Origin: Hemerocallis citrina
Lineage: Eukaryota > Streptophyta > Magnoliopsida > Asparagales > Asphodelaceae
DNA length: 64,000 bases
Reading direction: 5' to 3'
Assembly: GCA_017893485.1 (NCBI GenBank)
Contig: CM030367.1
Span: 83,520,853-83,584,852, forward strand
Below the pieces are notes generated by a model, which saw only the letters and a program-made list of their open reading frames with translations, was not told the origin of the DNA and did no database searches. The first letter of the stretch is position 1. Each line of letters opens with the position of its first letter. This document shows positions 49,301 through 62,460 of this stretch, one piece after another. The translations under genes were made by a program, and so were the position numbers.

Positions 49301-52300
49301 ACTCTGATTAGCAAGTAGAAACACACACTCAATATTTGTGGACGACAGTAAATTTAGATAATATTCTAGAGATGATAGGCAGAATCACAAATAATTGAAG
49401 AGTGGAAAGAAATTACCGAGTTTGAAGAAAACGTCGTCGCCACGGATGAAGAGCAAGAATATGCTAATCGTCAAGCCTACGGTGTTGTACTCCTCCAAAG
49501 CTCCTTTCCTTGATGTGAGAATTATGGTTTAGGATTCGAAGTGGATTTGGGGATTAGGGTTGAAGAGGATTTGAGTGGTGGGGCTGATGGGGCATCGGGT
49601 GTGGATTCCGGGTGGCAGAAGATGGGGTTGAAGGTGGTCGGTGAGGGGAGAGAGAAGGGGCGGGGTTCCGTGGGCTTTGGAAGCAAGAGGGAAGAGGAAG
49701 GGGGAGGCTGTCGGATATGATGAATGGAGGCAGGAGAGGGGGCAGGATGAAGGAGAGGGCTGCTTTCGGTGTTCGGTGGAGGCACGTGGGTGAGGGGCAG
49801 TCGGGTGGTTGGTTGCGGGTGTGAAGAGGATTGGCTGACGGGCTTCAAGAAGGAGGAGGGGATGGGTTCGGCTGAAACAAGGAGAGAGGAAAAAGGTGAA
49901 GAGAGAGAAAGGGGTGGCGGTTGTGGAATAAAGAAGGGGTGAAGGTATAGTTTTAGGGTTAGAGTTTAAAATAAAATTGGGGATTTGGGGGTGTAGGTAG
50001 AGTTTCTCACAAACCCTAATGTTCTTTTATGGTCTCACACACACAAGAGGAGAATAAAGAGCAACAACTCAACACACAATAATTTTTTTAATCAATAATA
50101 GGATACCTTCTCATTATTCTCAAGGCTTATATATAGGCTTAAAACAAATCCAAAACAAATCTCTCAATCAAACTACATATGGCTAAATCTCAAAACAAAA
50201 CAAAACAGAACCGATGTCCTCATCACATAGCTAACAATGTTCAAATACTTTACCGCATTTTGTATATTTACTTTTCAATGGACTATGAGGTATTACTACT
50301 TTTTACTACTTTTATAAGAACTGTAAAACTCTTAATTTGATTATTAAGCTCAAAATTATATGTTTGATGTAGTTTGGGTTAAATGTATTCTTAAATTAGA
50401 TAAATAATGTTTATATAATACTGTAGCAATGTCCCTGTGTACTGTTAAATTAGATAAATAATGTTTATATAATACTGTAGCAATGTCCCTGTGTACTGCA
50501 TGATACAAATTTGCTAGGACCCTTACCTGCACCAGTTTCGTGTCCATGCGCTTCCTTGTATTCATACTAGTGACATGACAATACCTTGTAGAGAAATGGC
50601 TTCAACCACATTTCTTTCTTAACATGATGTTTGTGATGTACTTTGAAATCTCGTTACGATGTTTGTGAATGCAAGGATTTTGTTGACAGAGTAGTAGACT
50701 AATATTCAGGGTTAGTTGTTTGCAATGTGTTTAAATCCTTTGGTTTGCTGGAACTGAGTTTTAGCTTTGTTTTTTTATGGTTTTATTTGGCTCTAGATAT
50801 ATCTGTTTGCCATGATTTTTTATATTTTCTTGCATAATCCAGGCTTGCGATAAGTTAGCAGTGGGAGAGCGTGAGGTTACTACTCCAGGTAAACAATATA
50901 TATATATATATATATATATATGACTTAGCCTTTTGTAGCATGGCATATATCCATAGATAGTAGTTTTCATGCTATTTACATCGTTGTTTTCTGGAAATTA
51001 AATATTGCCCAAATAATGAAAACATTGAAATGTGTGGTTTTAGATATGAATGCTCAATTCATTTAGGAGACGTTTGGTAAACGAAGTGGTGGCTCTCAAC
51101 GTCCACTGATTACGAGGAAAGAAGGGTTCCTGGGAATGTTATGGTGGGAGTCTAAATTGCTGCACGTGATGCATTACTGTGTATCGATAAGACATTGGAT
51201 TCCTGAATCCTCCATTACTTCGTTTGGTACAAAACATTATATTCCCAGCAATCATTCACTTTACGTTCTGAACTACCTTGACTGATTTTATAGGTTATTT
51301 ATTGTAACTATAATAAACAGACTAATATTTGCAAACCAAAAGTAAATGATCCTTAGCATGTATCAAATTAATTTCTACAGAACAATAAATGTAATAAAGA
51401 TCGAACATGCGATTGGCCGTCATGAAAGATACATTGACTATTGATCAAATACCAAGACACCATAAATTCTATTGTCAAATAAACTATAAAACTATGGAGC
51501 CTTAAACAACACTATAGTTCTTCCAATATTTGCTCAACTTCTTCAACATGCTTTGAGGTATGCTACTAATGACCTCATCTTGACTGAACCATTCTTCAAA
51601 CAAACGCATTTGAATTTTTCGCACATTTTGGAAATACAAATTTGCCTTTGCATAATCGGAACCCGATATAAGACACATGTATCCCTCAGTAGTAATTGAG
51701 GACCAACAATCGGAACTGAGGTGTATTCTACCTGGGGTTCTCTCCATAAACAACCTCAGATTCCCTCCTAAATGTGCATTAAGTTTTAAATAATTGTCTT
51801 TAGCAGTGTTTCTAGTGTAATATTTCGCTTTTGAATTCAAGTAGTAAGGAAGTCTCCTCGTGCCTCTATGTTCTGCATAATGGAAAGGTTAATTATGTTC
51901 CATTATCGACGTGGACATTAACTCACGATAGATCTCGTGGTCATACTTTTTATCACATACTTCCTTTTTGATTAGGTGCATTTGAGAGAGATCATGGTTA
52001 TCACGTTATAGACATTTCCTAAAATGTTTAAACATTTTTATTGTTGGAGCAGCACTATCAACGAGATAGAATTACCACATGCTTTACACCTAGCTCTCGC
52101 ATTATTATCCTTATCATAGAAACATTCAAGCTCTTTCCAAACTTAAGATTTCCCTCTTGCCAAGGTTACTTTGAGCTGCAGTTGATCCTTGAACAGTTTG
52201 ATATCCACCATTATCATCTTCCAACTCAATTGGAGGATCCATGTTGACCGAACCCATGTAATTATTACAAATAGAAACAAAAAGGGTACATGAGATATCT

Positions 52301-55300
52301 TTCTACTGCAATTCATGCTAGCCATATAAGATTTAACTCTGTTTTTGAGTAGTATTGCATAAAGAGAAAGAGGAGGCACTATAAACATACTGTAATTTAA
52401 GCATAAATATTTAATCATTAAAATTTTCAAGTTCCAAAATTTTCAAATTCTTAGACCCATACGTAACCTGCTTGGGTACTACCTGCGGGTGCGGGTACTC
52501 GACCAGATTGCCATTTCTACCTCTAAAGAGTTAGTTAATTAGGAGGATTCGACTTAGCATATTTATGAGTACATAAAACTAGTGGCACCGGGTTCTCCTA
52601 GTCCCCGTCCGAACCACCATCAGATCTCACTATCTAATTCCTAGTGGGTTCGCTGTGGGTCTTTTAAACTTGCGATCTGCATATGCTTTTTTCATATCTT
52701 CAAAGTGAACACCTCCATCAACCCATCAACTTCTCTTCTATCTCTTCTCATTCTATCTCTTCTCAGTTTGCTATGGAGTTTAATTTGATAATTACTCTTA
52801 TAGTTAGCAATGCAAGTAACTAATTTATTCATAGTCTAATTTTCTATCTAAGCCCGTTTCTATCTTTACACACACATATAAACATATGTATATTTATTAC
52901 TCAAATGACTACCTCTGTAACACCCTGCAAAATTGGAAATGACAATTTTGCCCTCGTGTGTTATGCACGTGTATTTTGTACCGTTAATGGTAATATCTGT
53001 AACGTGTTTTCACTACGTATTTTGGATTCCGACTATTTATGCATTTCCCGTATTATTAAAATCTTATTTGAGTCAACTCAAATGCAATATTTCAATTTCT
53101 GTATTTTTACGTGCTTTTTACGTGTTTTTGATGCACGCATTGATTACGTGTTTTCCACCGCTACGTGTGCTATTTTCGATGTATTTAAATTATTTATTTT
53201 ATGTATTCGAATCGTTTTATAAAACGGAAATTTATTTTCCCTTATTTTGATTAAAATACTTTTTACGTATAATGCACGTGTTTTCTATGTACGTAGCAAT
53301 TACGTCGTGGAATATGTATAAATTAATAAATATATTTTCTTATATTGTATTTTTATTGTCTTTAACATTTTTCCGTTGATAAAAACCGAATTTCGTATTT
53401 TAATATTTTTACGTGAGATGCACGTGTTTCGGTGCACATATTTCGGCGTATTCTTTTTCAAAGTGAATTTCATGAAATGTATTTATTTTATTCGTGTATG
53501 AAAAGTATAATTTTTTAGTTAATTTTTTTATTTACATATTACATATATAAACACATGTTTTAAATTAAATAAATAATTTATTTTGTAGTGTACACAAAGC
53601 ACGTTCACGTGCACACGTGCGATGTGAACACTCCATAGTAGGTGGCCGGGCTATTTTGGAGAGGAGGGAAATTCAGTTTTTGAATTATATGAGTGGTGTT
53701 AGTGTGGCTAGTGGGTGGTGTTCATGGGTGTGTAGTTATTATAACTACTAATCAAATCTATACAAATACCCCCTTCACACTTCCTCCCCTCCCCATTCTT
53801 TCTTTTCTTCCTCTGTTCTTTTCCGAAGCACATTCAAACCAGAGAAACCCTCTCCTTCCTTCACTTCATTGCTACTTAACCTAATCCATCATACAAATAT
53901 ACTACCTATACCTATACTCTACACAACTCTCCCTATTTCCTTTTCCCTTCTGTCATATCCGAACTCCATCCAGTATACCCCTATTGCTTTTCTCCACCTA
54001 CTCACACCATTCCCATTCTATATGTGTACATATATATATATACATGAATAGCTATATTTGCATACAAGAATAAAGGAGGTGCTGTTTGCATGGCCGAAAT
54101 GGAGTTGATGCTTGCTGTGTTCGGGCCGAATGGACTTGGGTGATTCTCTTGCACGCGGAATTCGAGGAGGCCAAAGCGGAGTTTCTAAGGGCTTCCAATT
54201 TTAGAAGTTCATTTGAGTACATCACAATTTGGGTGGGTGATTCTAAAATCCTTTCTAATGTAGGAGTAGATTTGCATGCTAGATAATATATAATTTAGTT
54301 GTTAAATTGTGATTGGTACGTTAATTTGTAGATTGCTTCACTTTGATATAATTTCTATGAATTATGATTATTATAGTAGAATTATCATGTTGCTATGGAA
54401 ATATAATTTTGGAACCATGCTAGTTGTAAAAAAATGCTTGTGAATGGCTAGTAATTGAAATAATTGAAATTGTGCTTATTAAATTCATTGTGATACTAGT
54501 ATGATGAATGAGACCATGTTAAAGAGCATTGTAGAAATAAAAGAAGAAAAAGTAAAAGACGATTTTTGTGATGTTGTAATACTAGAATTTGGTAGAGATC
54601 TTGATAGATGGCCATGTTAAAATTATAGACCTAGAACACAGTTTAGAAGGAGAATTCATGTTTTAATGCCAAAATAATATTTTCTAAATAGTGTTTTGTT
54701 ACAAATATATAAAATCAGTAATCTAGAAAGTTTCAGGAAATAATTTAGAAGAGAAGAGTTTAAAGAGTTTTGAAATACGAAAGATTTATTTATAAACAGA
54801 GAGTTGGAGTTTGAGAAACCCAACTCATTTTGTGACAGTTAGTCACTTGGACTTACTGGTCTTCGGGTGTGTTTTAAGACTGTTACTGTAGCTCGGCGGA
54901 GCTACTGGTCTTGGGTTCGAGTCTCGCCAGAGACTTTATTTTCTGAAATATGATTTTTACTTAGAACCCGAGAGCCCAAGTTAAATATAAATTAATTTCA
55001 TTATTAAATAGTTTGCCATAGTGGCCATACTGGTCTTCGGTGGCGCCACAAGTCTGTTACTGTAGCTTGGCGGGACCTGTTGTGTGTGGGTTCGATTCCT
55101 GGCTTCGGCCAATTGTTTTTAAATTTGATTTTTTTGTGTAAATTATTATGTTTTTGAGATTTTAAGTATTTTTAAGATTATGAAAATTTATTAGAAATAT
55201 CAGAAAATATCTCGGCTTCATGGGAATTTTTCTACAACATTTTGACTTGTTATAATGAGGTTTTTAGAAGCAAATTTTGGGAAAAGTGATCAATAAAATT

Positions 55301-58300
55301 TCTTAAAAGTATAAGAAATTAAAAGTATAATTCTTTTTGTGATTTAAGATACAAATATTTTTGTTGAACATAGAAAATTGTGAAGAGTTCAAAATGAGAT
55401 TTTGTGATTTTAGTATTGATTAAATGAAGATTTGAATTGTATACAATGTTATAAGTGATTAAATTGATAAAGAGGTTGATTTGACTTATGTCGTGTTATG
55501 ACATTATAAAGAAATATTCTCTTTGAGAAAGAGAAATGAATAAAGAAAATGAAAGATTAATTTGAGATTGATTATGACTTATTGTTGATCTCTAGAAAGA
55601 GATAGTTGTTGGAATCTAGAGGCTAGGCGAGACCCTAGTGACCGGCAGTTTTTATTTATGATTTTGAGAGCTAACCAGTGTGGGTTGAGCATATCTTGAG
55701 AAATAGCCAGGTAGGCTGACTGTCTCTTTTGTTTTTGTTTAAGTCCGGTAGGGTAAGCTAGCTCTAGGTTGTGATGATTTTCTTTTAAACAAACTGAAAT
55801 TGTAAGGACTACACTATAGTGGAGATGTGTGAAAGTAAGAGAAAACACAGGTATGAAGGTCATCAGATTGGCAGTGTGAGAGTGATTCATAGGTTGCCTG
55901 CTTGATGCGTCATGTCATGGCGTGAACACTACTCTGGAATTATCATCTCGGTGGCGACGCTTGTTGGGTGTTTGGTGACTACGAGTGGTGCCATCGTTCC
56001 ATGACGGATGCTGAATTGTCCATAGGCTCTGCATGATGCGTCATGTCACGACGTGAGATTTTTCTCCAGGCTGTCTGGACATGGGCTCGTAACTTATAGA
56101 ACATTTAGGATACTTACCGTAGTTACTGTAGTAGTTTAAGTTATAGCAAAGGATTGAACCCTACAAGAAGAACGATTGAGGGCTTACCTCGGACCTATGT
56201 AGTATGGGATGCATAGAATCTGAACAAGTGCGCATTAGTGTCATGTAATATAGATAACTGCATTAAGAACTAAGTGCACAACACAACACGACATCAATAG
56301 GATAATCTCTCTTTAGCTTGTTTTGTGATCAAGTTTGTGTTTGCTAAAGTATTTAAGAATCGTTATACTGTTCGGCATAGCGAGGATGACCGTGTATAAT
56401 ATTTCGTTGATTGTAAGCAACTAACGTGCCCACAGTTTTATATGCAGGACTTGGAGTTTACAAGAAGATATAAAGATGAATTTGATGCTGACGATTATTT
56501 AAATGCTAGAGTTGTTACAATTGTACATTTATTATTGTTGTATTTTATTTATTCCGCTACGTGTTGATGTAAAAGACTCTGATGTAATCATTGTTATATA
56601 AAAGTTTTAAATTCCTTGTAAAATTGTACGAAATGAAGTGTAAAGATCCCGTGGAACTTCGAATTCAGTCTATATGGAATTCGGGGTGTTACAACCTCCT
56701 TCGAACTACTTATCATTTAAGGTATCATACTGCGATCACGTAGCCGTACCACAAAGTGAAATGTATCGTAAACCTGGTTACGCTGCATGAACTTTGGTGC
56801 TAGTATTGCGGCGTTTGAGAATTCTTTTTCAACAATATATAATTAATGCTAATTTTGTTTTATTTTATTTGTGTTCATCTATTATTAATTTATATTTTTG
56901 ATTCTTAAAGAAGCCAATGCACATATCTCATACCTAATTTTCAGGTTGGTTCACAAAGTATTATATACTAAAATAGACAAGGAAGTAGTATAATGTAATG
57001 TGAAAGCACGAAAATAGACATAGTTGAACCTTCCAATGTGCCAGCCTGTTAATCACATAGGTCAGCTGAAGTCCAATAAGACTAGTGTCTAGACTTAAAG
57101 ATCTACACCCACACTAAGCCTTGGTCCAAGAACAACCATGAATGTATATCCATGGGTTTGGGCCTATGCTAAGCTAGGCACAACCCACTTCCTCTCCTAC
57201 GTCCACCTTCTCTCGTTTGACAGCAAAAGCTCATGTTAATACATAAGAAGTTACCTCTTGTGTGAGGTGCATGTGTTAGGAATTTAGCCCGCAACAGAAG
57301 GGTGGTTGTAGAGAAGCGATAACCGATCAATACAAACAATCAAGCAAGTAGACCAAACCAAACACACAAAGTGCACAATTTTGTTCCGGTTCAGACGAAC
57401 TTAATATGGGGGAGAAATAACCGAAATATTATTTAACTAGAGAAGATACAAGAGTTACAACACTTTCACCAAGAACCTATCAATCTCTCAAACCTCACTA
57501 GAAGATACTTGTTGTTTACAAAAGAAAACTTTCGGATGAAGAACTTGATGCTTTTCGGTACACCTCTCAATGAGGGCCATTAGAATATTATATAGAGATC
57601 TAGAAAAATTCTAGGTTGTAGTCTTGATACAATAATCGTCCGATATACCCTGAAGAGAAAGCCAAACGATAGGAGCCGTACGATTTAACTTGGAGAGAAA
57701 GTTGAGCTCAAATAGACTCACCCATAATTGGCCCATATGCAGCTACTGCGTTGCTTGCGGTCAACTGCTCTGGTTTCCTCCAAGTCATAAAGCACCCGAG
57801 AGCTGCGCAGTCGACTGCTTTTATTAGCAGTCAACCGTACTCTGTCCTGCTACCACTGTTTTAAATCAGCCAAAAGTTCGGCCGAAATTTTGTTTCGGCT
57901 ACCTTGCCGATACGAAATCACATATTTCATACTCCATACGTTTTGGACCGAAATGTGTAGATTTCGGTCGAAATTGCCGAAATATCGGCCCAAATATTGC
58001 TGAAATTGCCAAAATATCGGCTAAAATTGATACTAATGTTATTGTGAATATATAACTTTTTTTTTGTTTTACCTTTTGCATATAATTCTTTCAATATAAT
58101 GACCTTGAGCTAAGATAATGTGAGGATTTTGTCTCTTTGTTGTTTTTGTATATGCAAACTCTAGTATATTAACTAATACATTTTTTTCTAATTAATAGAA
58201 ATTCAATTTAGTTATATACTTTTATTACATTCTCTTTTATATTGTTGTTAAATTCTGTGAATATTTACTATAATTGATCCATGTTATTAGTTACATTATA

Positions 58301-59158
58301 CAATCTTTTATATGGTAAATGACATGTAAAACATATAATATCTTGTTTAGTAACAAAAAAACTATGTTTATTGAGTGTCCGAAATGAACATTCGAGATGA
58401 TCACATTTCCCCGAGATCTCCTCCGATATCTCCGATCCGAGACGAAACACCCCTTGCCGAGACGAGTCTTAAATCCGTGATTTAAAACCTTGCCTACTAC
58501 TACCTGCTGCTGCCTGCTGCTGCTGCTCCCTTCTTTTTCGAGTATTCTTTTTGAACCTCTTCTCGCTTCACCGTCTTCTCTTCACATTGAACCTAGTATG
58601 CAAGATATATACCCAACAACATGTTTCTCTTGTAGCATACAAATGTGAGCTTATCCTGGTGCACCTTTGATGCTTCTCTTCTGCATATTTTTCTATTTGT
58701 TCTTTCAGATGGTTGGTTTCTTTATTATTTTATTAGGCTGACTTACCTTTTTGGTTTCTTCTTTTCTTTATTCTATCAGCACGGTTGAGAGCTCCAAAAT
58801 GGTTGAAACGTCCAGTGGGTGTATCATTTGGTTTTGGTGGCAAACTGATTTCCTTTCATCCGGGGCTTCCAGCAGCAGGTGCTCCCCCAGGTGCTCCTAC
58901 TAGTTCTGAGGTAAGTCAAACTCCTTTTGTGTGTGTATTTTCTTTATATATAAAGACATGCGTAACTCTGCAATTTGCTTTCCCTATCCGTTTATAGGTT
59001 TATGTGCAAAATTTGGTCACTGAACATAGTTTGGTGAGCCGGTCCAATGAATTTGAAGCTGCAATCCAAGATGGGGCGAAGTCTTCATTGCAATTGTTAT
59101 GTGAGAAAAAATCTCAGGATTCTGTGTATGTCATGGAGAAGAAAATCTTTTATGGACT

Positions 59159-59225
<67 letters not shown>

Positions 59226-62200
59226 ATCATTTCAATACTCGTTCCATTTGTTTTTAACAGGTCTGAGGATGAGAAAGAAACTTGGGGTTTCTTAAAGGTA
59301 ATGTTTGAAAAAGAGAGAAGGAAAAGATTATTAACTCATCTTGGTTTCAGTGTCCCTAATGAAGGATTTGATAATGCTATTGATGAAATTGGAAGAAAAT
59401 TGGCGAGCACTAATAGTTTTAATGAGAGAGGTAGTAATGGTGCAGTGAGGGTGGGTGAAGAAGATGCTGCGTTCTTGATTGACAAAGGGGAGGAGTTCTT
59501 TAACAATCCCCAGCCTTCTGTTGATAACGTTGCTATTGAGGATAATGAAGTTGCTAACAATAAACAAACTAAGAAAGCACCTGAGCAGCAACTGGAGAGT
59601 ATTGACCCATCTGTTGATGAAAGTATTCAACGTGCTTTAGTTGTTGGAGACTACAAGGGAGCAGTTTTACAGTCTATAGCAGCAAACAGAATTGCTGATG
59701 CACTAGTTATTGCTCATGTTGGGGGTCCCTCGTTGTGGGAAATTACTCGGGATCAATATCTTAAGAGTAGCCCCTCGCCCTATATAAAGGTTTGTATGCG
59801 TGCATTTTCATTTCTGTTTTTAATGCATTTTTGTTTGTATTTGCAATGGTGCAGGTGGCCTGGTTTGTAGTGAAATTTTATTGTTTTTGGACATCTTATA
59901 ATGGCTTAAATTTGTCGATGCATTTTGTAGATGAACTTTTTGATGATTGATTTTTTCTCTTACAACATTTAGGTTGTCTCTGCCTTGGTGACTAAAGATT
60001 TGAAGGGTCTTGTCAGCACCAGACCACTTAACTTGTGGAAAGAAACACTTGCTCTCTTGTGCACTGTAAGATTATTATATCTCATCAAGCATATTTACTT
60101 AATCGGTGTGATATTATTGTTCATGGTGGATACCTGGAGGTGAAGTACTGCATCTTTAGCATTGAGCAAGTCAAATCTTTATCACCTTAATCTTTGATAC
60201 ATTTATTTATTAATAATTTACGTCAATGGTGAGTTGGCTACCCTCAGCAGCTGCATTTCATCTGTCACAGGCTCACAGCCAAAAGCATGCACGCACAATT
60301 AGCTCTACTTATCATCACATGATTTGTTATGATCAAGTGGTTTGTTTAGTTGGGAATCCGTTTCTCTTATCTAAGAGGTCTTTGCAATGAAAGAAAATTC
60401 TCCATTGATCATCTGACACTTCTCCATGAAAGTTGGGTCGGGGTAGATGGACAAGGCTGATATACTTAACACAATTTACAACCTGCTGTGAAATTGTTGT
60501 TTGACATTACGTTTTAATCCTCTCCTAGATAAGTGCCATGTTTCTGTTTGAGAAAACTATGGCAAGCTAGGAAGCAAGGATACAACAGTTATGCAGCAAT
60601 TCCAAACATGCACCGATTTATGTAGGATTCGTTTCTGTTCATATCCAGCCGTGTCCGGTTTCAGACTCACCATGTAGGATTCGTTTCTGTTCACCGGCTG
60701 GGGAATTCTGTGTTGACCATTTCTTCTTCTTATTCTTTATTTTTTGAAATTTCATCCATGAAAAAACCCTGGATTGCTGAACTGGGGAAGAGAGGAAAGG
60801 ACGTGTTGGAGAAGACAATAGTTTGAGTTTGGGTCGAAGTTGGGTTCATACCTGATAAGTTGTATTACTATCAATTCAAACCCAAACTTAGGTCTGGGTT
60901 GGATTTGAATTACTGTTTGACCTGTAGTAATGGTTTATGTTGTGGATCTCTGTTTGGATACATACCCAAACCAAATCATAACTCAATTGATGAATTCGAC
61001 CCCATAAATTAAGTTACAGGTATGGGTTTGAAATTCAGTGTTCTAAGACAGGACTGCCGGTCAAGATTGCATTCAGCCGGAACAGGACTCTCAATTCCTC
61101 CGAATTTACAGAAAACCAAAAATATTGAAAAAACCCAGAAGAATTGAATTAAACTGGTTGGTTCGGCTGTGAAACTGTTTGAACTGGGTTCAATTTGAAG
61201 CAGCCGGTTTAGATTGCCCTATTCATTTCTTTCTTATAAAATATTTGTAGGTGAGTCTCGAACCTTTGTGAGCAACAAAAGTTCTACTCCTTAACCAAGA
61301 TGCTAATAATTATGCCATACATATACAAATAATGTGTATCTGAGTATTTAATCATTGGAAACCTCCTTTGAGTAAATCCTGTTAAGCCAAGTTGAGCCCG
61401 CTTGGACACTAAAAAACCGAACTGGTTTTCTCTTTGGTTCGATAGTCAGTTTGGTTTATATGAATACTGGTTTGAATAATTATTTAAACCCAAATTTTCT
61501 CTCTAAACAACCCTAGAGCCCTCTCACGTTCGTTTCTTTCTTCCTTCTCTTGTGGAAGCAGCTGTAAGGCAGCAACATCATCATTAATCTATCTCATGGC
61601 AGAAAGATCCTATTTTCCTTTCAAAAGTCCCATTCTTATTAATAAACTGGTTGGTTCGGCTGTGAAACTGTTTGAACTGGGTTCAATTTGAAGCAGCCGG
61701 TTTAGATTGCCCTATTCATTTTTTTCGTATAAAATATTTGTAGGTGAGTCTCGAACCTTTGTGAGCAACAAAAGTTCCTACTCCTTAACCAAGATGCCAA
61801 TAATTATGCCATACATATACAAATAATGCAAATCTGAGTATTTAATCATTGGAATCCTCCTTTGAGTAAATCCTGTTAAGCCAAGTTGAGCCCGCTTGGA
61901 CACTAAAAAACCGAACTGGTTTTCTCTTTGGTCCGATAGTCAGTTCGGTTTATATGAATACTGGTTTGAATAATTATTTAAACCCAAGTTTTCTCTCTAA
62001 ACAACCCTAGAGCCCTCTCACGTTCGTTTCTTTTTCCTTCTCTTGTGGAAGCAGCTGTAAGGCAGCACCATCATCATTAATCTATCTCATGGCAGAAAGA
62101 TCCTATTTTCCTTTCAAAAGTCCCTTTCTTATTAATAATTTCGGCATCATCTTTACTAGTTTTTTCTTTAGTTTTGTGGGTATCTGACGAGTTTTTTTAT

Positions 62201-62426
62201 TCTTTGGTAAGCTGTGCTCTTGGTGAGACTGTGATTGGTGTTCAGAACTTCTTTCTTGAAAAGTTAAATTATTTACAAATGTATAATAGGATTAACAGGT
62301 CACAGTTTCTAGATTTTATAAGACTGGATTTGCTGTACTTCCCGATGGATCTTCGATGAGGGCATTCTGAAATATCCACTTTTTTACCTTAAATATGATT
62401 GATGAACATTGCATTCACATAATGAA

Positions 62427-62460
<34 letters not shown>

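Noticed and set aside
59004..59295. Frames with (IY)n runs
   Set aside because: Translation of the (AT)n microsatellite in intron 12.
59290..59300. Splice donor AAG/GTAATG at 59298 in SEC31
   Set aside because: The frame stays open and continues into conserved SEC31 sequence (FLKVMFEKE), so it is exonic.
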